Part shown: in pieces, positions 8,701-17,700 of the stretch
How the letters are laid out: the number at the start of each line of letters is the position of its first letter
How positions within the stretch are numbered: the stretch's first letter is position 1
Origin: Phoronis australis
Lineage: Eukaryota; Phoronida; Phoronidae
DNA length: 20,184 nt
Assembly (NCBI GenBank): GCA_002633005.1
Contig: NMRA01001387.1
Location: forward strand, 1-20,184
Reading direction: 5' to 3'
Notes under the pieces: model-generated
Told to the model about the DNA's origin: nothing
Seen by the model: the letters and a program-made list of their open reading frames with translations, nothing else
The model's database searches: none
Program-made: the position numbers and the translations under genes

Positions 8701-11700
8701 TGTGACCCAGCTGCTGACATGCACTCACTGTCAAGTTCCGTGTTATGCAACTGGCTTCAATTACTCCAAAGATTCTAATAAAAGTCGGGGCTTTTACAAA
8801 ATCCAGCGTCTAGTAGGTGCCAAGGATTTCAACGCACAAAAATTAACGGAACTATAATAACTGATGACTAATAGAAGCAAATCTCAAAGATAAGCTGTGG
8901 GGTAGATTACCAGGCAAAAATAAAACTCAGGTTTCAATTGGTTGAATGGAACCATTGAATACAATAGTCTTGTTTTGACTTATATCCCTTGGAAAAATAG
9001 AGACAGATATTAGGATTCGTCCAGGTGATGATGATAGATGACAACTCATGAATCTGTTCTTCAGGATTAATGAAATTACCAGGTGAACAGATTCCTCAAT
9101 TACCATCAACAGTACAATAGTACGTGATTTAGTTGACATGCTATGAACATTCCCACTAAATAAAATTGGTTCTAACCCCAGTGGTTAAGGTAAACGGTGG
9201 GGTATGGAAAATTGAACTAGACCGTATTTATCCACCTTGGCTGAGTCGCGCTCGACTCACGATCAAAGGGATGCCGCCAAGCTGCTCTAGTCATCCAGTC
9301 ACGAGCGAGGATAATTGGCTTCGCTCATGCGGATATGATCAGCTGATTACAATCTAGCTAGCATACTGTACTTTTTATGGAGAGAGTTTTACGTAGTTTT
9401 TACTGTAATATTTGAAAAGAGGAGCGAAAACAAATATGAGTACAACTTTGAATTTTTTAAATCGGCCCAAGATAGGAGATTTTGCAACACAACAACACTC
9501 ACGATTACTTTCATTCGGCGCGCACTAATACAAAAATATAGGACCCAAGTTATTTAGATTTTGGAACACATGCATTGCAATATTCAAAATATGTTTGTTT
9601 ATTATGAATCTTACAAGCTGTAAAACGACGTTGTTAATTTCATTGTGTTCATTCATTGTCATCCGTCAAATCGGCAATTTCCGAGATGTGATCTGCGGCG
9701 TGCGCGTATGTGTACAAAACACGTGATTGTTATGTTCCTGAAGTACGAAAATTAAGAAGGCTTTAACATGCCGTTATTATTGACAGGGACACGATAAAAC
9801 GAATTTGGATTTTGACTATAGTCTTGATACAGCGATCTGACTGACCACTGCGTCAGTGTCTCCGTTAGACCCAGAAATTTCACACAGCCCGGGTAGTTCA
9901 TTTCGTCCCCAACATGTAGATCGAGCCTTGGACTATTAATACTCCACGGCAGAGCTAACGACAGTCGGCCTGTGCACACAAAATCTGTGAGTTAACCAGC
10001 ACTCACCTTGCACGTTACAGCCGTTTAAGTGAAAAACAATCTAGTAAACGCCATTTTCTTGCATAATCCTCCGCCTTTTGTAACAAAAAAGTCTATCGTC
10101 GATGACCCGCACACGCACGCTCACTCACTCTCATACACAGACGACCTTCAAAACAAACGTCACGTGACAACAACATGTGTGTTCATCCAGAGATTTTTCT
10201 CTTGTTGTGGAGTACGATGTAGCGCACATTTGGACTTAATCGCAATTAATCTGGACTCCACATGAACTTTAAAAATTGTAAAACATCAGGAAGATTTCAG
10301 GTAATTTGTTGAGTCGAAACTATATTTTTATTCAAGAGTACAAGTTTTCCTATTGACGATGGCGATTCAGCGGCGACGCATCAGTCGGCAAGTTTTCGCC
10401 CTGTGATGAGCACAATTTTTTGAAAAATTATCGTAATTTAACAACGGAAGTTGATAGCAATGCACCACAATTTTGTAAAAAGGCTGTCATAGGCTACAAA
10501 TACGTCACAGAGCGTAAATTTGATGAATCCTAGCTTCCGATTTTACCCGTTTGGGAAACCGGGATTCAACTGCCGTAGTCTCACTACAATAAGCGTCCCC
10601 TCCCCGTGAAGTGAATTTTTCTAAGCGTTTGTTTGAGCCAATACAGTATACAGCTTTCCACCAAGGCTAGGTGATGCAAGACATTATTCTTTGTTGCATT
10701 ATCAACTGGTCTTGGCTAATTATCCATTTTATGACCTGGTCATCCATTCAGCCAAAAGTAGTTCCAGAGGTGGCTTATCAGCCAATTATTCACGCATGCT
10801 GACTCACAATAGAAGCCTGATAAGAGTGAAGGTGGATAAATGCCGTGTTCCTACAGTTTCTTGTTTTAGTGGATGTGTTCATGACATGAGAATTGTTAGC
10901 GCATTTGCCAACTCCCCGCCATTCTCAAGAGTGATCAGCAAGTTCATACCAAGATGACTTTTGAGAAAGGCCGGAGAACTGGCCGCAACATGAAATCATC
11001 ACCTGGTAATATTATTAATCCACAAAAACATTCATAAATCGTCACCTTCGAAAAAAGAAAAAATCCACCGCAAAAATAAATTTGATTGTTTTAAAATACA
11101 ACACCCCTCCAGATCATACGACTCAATAGCAGACAGGCACTAGGTCACATGATCTGATAGTAGATGTGCACTCACTGTCTGTTCCTGTGTTGAGCAGATG
11201 TTCACCAAGGTCACAACCGAACACTCTCTCCTTGACGATGCCGCGCTCCTTTAGCGTGCTGCGCGCCACACGGTGCGAGAAGAACGTGCGCAGGAATGAG
11301 ATCACTTTACCGTGTTTTCTTAGCACTGCAAGACAACACAGAATTATTGTCACAGAGAAAACAAAAATATGAGCTTAATATAAGGAAGATATTCAGAGTA
11401 TTTTATTAACCAATTTCATTCAGTTTTTATCAAGTCAAAAATATGCACTTCTTGTCTGTTAGTTTCAGGCCAAACAAATACACTTCCTGTCTGTTTCATA
11501 AAAGACTTAAAGGAGAATGCCACCCGATTTAATTAGTTTTTTTTTTAGTCGGTCTATATCCACATTGCCTCTTATACAGTCGAGCTCCCTCGCTGAGAGG
11601 TGTCACGTTAACCCATGAGGAAGGTGAGAAATGGCGCGACGTCAGTGGTTCGTCTGAAGAGTGAATGCCGCTATATTGCGGTGCACCGTTCCCGCTTGTC

Positions 11701-14700
11701 CGAACTATGAAGCTGCGAAGAAAGCGGGTATATCATTTTTTCGACTTCCTCACGAGCCAGAAATGCTTAGGAAGTGGCTCGCGGTAGTGAAGAATGAAAG
11801 GTATGCTGTTAATAGCAAGTATGAGGCCGTGAAACATTTCCGTGTCTGTGGCCGGCATTTCGTCGACAGTGATTTCTCTGACGAATTCCGGCTTACCATA
11901 GAACTATTCATACTTTCCGTTGTCTGTGCATGTTCACGGCGCCTCTAGTATTTCTTGATCAGTGTATTCCGGTTTGAGCTGATAGCCTGTGAAACCTAAC
12001 TATCCGACACGTGAAGTCTTCGTCGCATGAGCTCTTGACTAAGTTGGGATTGGCGCCAGGCAAGTTGCCATGTAGATAGCTCTTGACTAAGTTGGGATTG
12101 GTGCCAGGCAAGTTGTAATGTTGACGTTTATTATTCATTTCAAAATGAATTATTGCTATCTTAACCAATGCTTATATAAAACTGAAACAAAGTCTGTCTC
12201 ATTAGATACAATTTGCAATGCCTGTATTTGTGGTTTTGAGAAACCAGCAATGAATAAACCACTGCGTTGCCGGCTTTAGATGCAATAAAGTAATTGACTG
12301 GGCACCGAGGCCGTGTGAGCGCATGCTAATTCAGTGTTTGCTGACAGAAAGCTGTTGTGAAACAATTACTCGATTTCATATGCTATGGTCACATGTTAGG
12401 GGAATCTTTATTTAGAAATACAAATACATTATTCAAATCATTGTTACTGTACAACCTTTGCCCTGACGGTTTGTGCGGCCCCCGACAAGTACGTAGATTT
12501 TCAGTTTCGTGGCTAATTCACATAAATAATTATGTGCACATTATTTCTTTGGATCACTATTATAGTCTTTTCGTGACTGGAGGTTTAGTTTCCAACTCGA
12601 GCTAGTTTATGTTCGTGCCAGTCCCGGCGGTCGCGACGGGCCTGATCGGGTTCTGAGCCACTGACCGGAACAACAAGCGTTTTGTGTGATTAGAACTCAA
12701 AAAATCACAAGTCTAAATAACACAGAGCTAAGTTCTCCTGTCTGTATTTCACGGAAAAATACTTCGAATTTATCTCCGAACAGACTCCAAACTCCTGCTA
12801 CTGACCTTGGTAAATTGGCCTGCCGAACTTTGTAGGCTACGGTGTGTCCAAATACTAATAAATCCGTAACAGTGAAATAAATCAACAAGTTTTTTTAGGG
12901 TTTTACAATGAAGTTTGATGATTTATTGGTGTTAAACAATGAATTCAAGCAATAAGCTGATACCAGTAACCCGTGCTATGAACTGCTGAACAGACTGCGT
13001 GTAAAACCAATGACGTCATTGGATAATTTCAACACCTCCGTCTGCCGTCAGGTAACGCAACCGAACGTGCCATTATCGAGTAGAACTACTCGATCTAAAT
13101 TGATACAAAACAGGTTGTTTCTTGGATGACATTCTCCTTTAATAAAGTAATTTGGTCTTGAACTCCCACTTCACGGTTGCTGAATAAAGGTTTAGTCAAG
13201 TTATTACGAGCGCATTGCAATAAAGGTTTAGTCAAGTTATTATGAGCGCATTGCAATAAAGGTTTAGTCAAGTTATTACGAGCGCATTGCAATAAAGGTT
13301 TAGTCAAGTTATTACGAGCGCATTGCAATAAAGGTTTAGTCAAGTTATTATGAGCGCTTGCAATAAAGGTTTAGTCAAGTTATTATGAGCGCATTGCAAT
13401 ACAGACACAAATTGTAGAAAGTATCTCAGTAACTACCAGTTATGCACATATTCTCAGAGATTTTGCACTTTTGCTCTAGTGAAGTTAAATTAGCTTTTTT
13501 GAAATAGTTGTGTGAAACGTAAGACCAAATTTTAGTCTTTTTTAAGTCAAGCAATTCACTCATTCATTAATTCATTCATCACTCCCATAATTCATTCATC
13601 ACTCCCATAATTCATTCATCACTCCCATAATTCATTCATCACTCCCATAATTCATTCATCACTCCCATAATTCATTCATCACTCCCATAATTCATTCATC
13701 ACTCCCATAATTCATTCATCACTCCCATAATTCAAAAGAATTTGTAATGAGCCTTCTCACGCAGTACCTGGTTTTTGAGTACACGGATGTAGGGATATAA
13801 CTGCCTGCGGCACGGTGTCGCAAATCACTTCGACACAGTCCGATGGGAAGAAGCCTACTTTGTAGTCCTTCTTTCCTCGCCACCAGGTAGTGTCCTCAGG
13901 TGGCGGCATGTCAATCACAGAAATAATGTCGCCCACCTAGAAAGAGAATCGGATTTGATTCACCTCAACGTTATACCACCAACAACTTATTTTCTTGAAA
14001 CCATCTCAGACACTCGGTAAAGGACATAAGTTTATTTGTTATACAGACGCGCAAATTTGGAACTCCGCAGATGCATCTAGGAGGAAAAGTCCAAACACTG
14101 TAACTTCTTGAGTAGACTATAGATGTCAGCACTGCAATATACAACTGAGGCAGCAAGAACAGTTTCAATAACCATGAATTACAGGCTTATTCAAGAGATG
14201 ACATTATTAACGTGGGAGACGAGGAGTAGCACAACTTACGTCCAGACTGAGTTCATCATATGACTGGCCTTGGTACCTTTTTACTACGTGAGCCGCAGCC
14301 ACACCTGGGATGTTGATCTCTGAGTCCTCGTGTACCATCAGCTGGTTACCTCGGTTATCCATCTAGAATGAGGATAAGGTAAGTTAAGTCCAAACGGCTT
14401 CACTGATACCAAATGCCTTATCCAGTGTAGAGATGGGAAGGGGCCCGGAAGGGCTTCATTCCCATACTTTTTAAACAACACCCGCACATTTATGCCATAA
14501 GATGAGAATTTAACACAATGCTCTATTTGCACAAGAGAGAATCTTGTAACAGTACTAAATGACATGCCTATAACCTGCCACTGTTTCCTAAGGACATCAC
14601 TGTTACCGAGCCTAGTGTTGTCAACACTCTTCATGTTTCCTTTCCCTTCACTATCATAGTCATAATACAGCTGTGACCACAGGTCATACCATCCAATTTC

Positions 14701-17700
14701 ATTCCTCACTATCCATTACTATCAATATGTTTGAAAACTGACAACAATAGGATGGGAAATCACACGATGTAAACTCTGCGTAACATGAAAATGAGCACAT
14801 AATACGGCTTAAAATTTTTAATAATGGTGCAGAGCTTTTCGAAGATGGCCCAGTTCCATATTTGCATACAAATAGGCAGAACAGCAATGATCAATGTATG
14901 GTAACACATAAAGGATTAGTCACAATACTGTTTACACAGGCTCACACATTCAGTTTCACATTCATGTTCACTGACCATATATTGTGCATAACAAATACAA
15001 AGTGAAAAAATGGTAGTTGGTCTGAAGTCACTTGATGAGAAGGCTGTATTCCATCTTCCAAAGAGATTCTGTGAAAATGTGACGTGCACTTTGACATATA
15101 TTCAGATTCTCCCCATGGCAACCATATAAGATTAATAAAAGCCCACATGCCTCAAGCCAGTTCAGTACTGGGCCACAGTTCACTGTATTGTTGACGGCTG
15201 TCAGCGTGGAGAAACGTTTCAAATACGTGGCCAGTGTCTGCTCAACTTCTTTCAGCTCCTCCTCTGACGTAGCGGCAACCTCCTTCCTCAGTCGCGGCAG
15301 TCGGCTGAACTTCCGATCATAGATACATTTGTGTAGCTGTTTATCCAACAGTCGGAAGTTCTCGTACGTGCGTCGTATGTACCACGAACTCGAGCCGCAC
15401 GTGACGCAGACGTTAAAGCTTGGCTCCTCCCCGTCTTCAATTCGCTCACAGAGTTTGGCCTAAATTTGTAAAGGGTAAAGGTCATCAGTGAGATGAAAGC
15501 CGGCCAGCCAGACAGGATGTCAATATAAGCTATGAATTATGGGAATTTTATGAGCCGTGCGGATTAGTTCTTCAATAGAACATGACTGAATGTGGACTAT
15601 AACTGCTGGAGGTCAGGACATTCAAAACAATGGTGATTTCAGTTAGGCAAGAGAATGAAAATATAAAAACACTATATATTGAAAGAAATATATTCTTAAA
15701 ATAAAAAGTTCTAGGAACAGGTCATTACACTAAACAACATTCCGCAGACAATGCTCCTCTTGAAGTATACCTGGGCTAATACTCATAAACTAGTGAGAAA
15801 CACTCAGTGACACTTGAAATTGTTGCTTTGGTGTACACTATATTCAGGTAACATGGCTTTTCATGTCACCAGACATGCTGAAAACAGCAGCCCCTAAGCA
15901 TGAAATACAAATGTAACTAAATGGAAGCCCAAATCAAAGGCCAAGAGAATGTCAGGCTGGTCAAAAGGGACATACTTGCCATCTTGCCACTAATCCAAAG
16001 ACAAGTAGAGATACTTGTTGTCTTCACAAAAACAGCCAAATCTATCATCACTGAACACTTATCTGAGCACAACAATGGCAGACGACAAGGTCATCATCAT
16101 GCATGATCTTAAACATGATGTATGAAAATGCATTGCGCGCTACAGCCAATAGGAAATTATTGTCTGTGTCTGACTGAAAACGGAAGTCATACTGAGTGGA
16201 TTCAAGCTCTGTGTTACCGGGCAACAAACTCTTCTGCAGAAAAAATTCATTGAAAACATGACTCTGCACTGCCAGTAGAATGAAAAGTGAAATTAAGACT
16301 CTGACAACAGATTCACACTGCAGGCTTTCTAAAAAGACTTCAGGTGATTTTGTAATATAATGACAGAAGTTATAATCACAGGATTGATAAATATTGGCTA
16401 ATAACAGACTAGTACCATGCTCACATATAGCTGGCATACATTCCATGGACACAAGAAATTTGCGAATCTAGTTAGAGTGCTTTGGTGGTATTTCTTGAAG
16501 TCTAGCATGATCTTGCATTTTCGTTAGTTTCTTGGGTCTACGGAACTTAGACCTGGTGACCAATAAGAAATCAACAGAATTATGAGAAAGTCTCTACAGC
16601 CAAAGGATCTGAATTATTTAAGCAAACAGAGGCTTCATACACAATTCATAATGAAGTCGGATTAATCAGACAACTACAGGGCTGGCATTCATCTAGCAGA
16701 CAATTATAGTAAAAATTCCCCCAATTTGGACAGCCTCTACAATCTGGGACATCGAAATTCAAGCCAAAATTGAATTTGCCTTTTCCAGAAGATTGCGATT
16801 ATAGCATTCATCATATTTTTCAAATATCAGACACTGTGATTTGTAGTCGGAAAATAGAAGCAGTCAAAAATAGTTGCCAATGAAATAATATCATGCGTCC
16901 CCAAGTGTGTAAAATCGAGGTTAATAATCGTTTGTCGCTGATCATAATTTTTGAATTCTGCAAGGCAAACATTGCCTAATTCTAGGATTTGGTACAAGCT
17001 TCGGCCATGAGCAAAATATACATTTTTCCCATTCGCGAATTGGAGAAATTTAACCCGGCATTAACTATTTTGAACCTAAAGAGAGCCAAAAACTAAAAAT
17101 AGTAATAGAAAGTCATCAACCATAAGTAAACTAGACAAAAATAATTACAAACACACAAAAGGCAACTCAAAGTAAAAAAAGAATAAAATTGAAACTGAAG
17201 CTGGAATCGATGTGACTTAATTAAAATGAAAAATTAGATTTCAATATGATTAGACGGTGTGACACCCATTTTGCATCTCGAAATGTCAATATTTAACACT
17301 CATTGTAGACCAACTCAGGAGAAGAACCATAAACAACAAAGTGCCTTCTGAGGAGTTATACAGCAATGGTTCTTTAACAAGGCGACTTAATTATACTTAT
17401 AAAAACATAGCTGAAACTAGAGAACTTAAGAGGCATCTTTGATCTGGATACAAAAAATCCCCAAAGCCATGTGTCCTACATTCGCTAACAAAATCACGGA
17501 AAAAGTCAATCGGTGTTCCCAAAGAAATCTGAAACATTGCCGATCAAATGCCAGAGAAATTGAAAACTTTTGTGAAAACTCGTAAAATCGTGTATAGCTT
17601 CGATTCTGAATAATTTAAAATCCCCCAAAAATGGCAAATAAATAAGAATACAGCAACTTCAAAAGTTGAGATTCTAGAAAAAAGTTCAAAATTGGACCTC

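Larger units (their letters stand above)
11511..13138 (+). mobile_element. Kolobok-like DNA transposon with THAP domain, TTAA-flanked, 1,628 bp
   Basis: TTAA sits at 11507-11510 and 13139-13142. Inside it, AGGAGAATGCCACCC (11511 on) is matched by the inverse of the right end, AGGAGAATGTCATCC, with 14 of 16 bases agreeing. TTAAAGGAG fits the TTAAAGGRR terminus described for Kolobok/T2-type elements of Xenopus, a superfamily with TTAA target duplications. To my knowledge Kolobok transposases carry THAP DNA-binding domains, and a THAP frame is present here (11658-11948). No DDE catalytic domain is visible in the remaining 1.2 kb, so this copy is probably non-autonomous. It lies in the intron between exons d and e, opposite in strand to the host gene. 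Confidence 0.8.

Noticed and set aside
10691-10957. 88-codon plus-strand frame
   Set aside because: No recognisable domain or splice context; length is within chance expectation.
11166-11372. 68-codon plus-strand frame beginning MHSLSVPVLSRCS
   Set aside because: Antisense to exon e of the RhoGAP gene.
13095-13343. 82-codon minus-strand frame with TKPLLQCARNNL repeats
   Set aside because: Translation of the 36-bp minisatellite.
7067-13734. Regular repeats as a possible CRISPR array
   Set aside because: Units are contiguous with no unique spacers and lie in introns of a eukaryotic gene.
16048-16452. 134-codon minus-strand frame in the a-b intron
   Set aside because: No family resemblance, no repeated support, and not needed to join exons a and b, which are already in phase.
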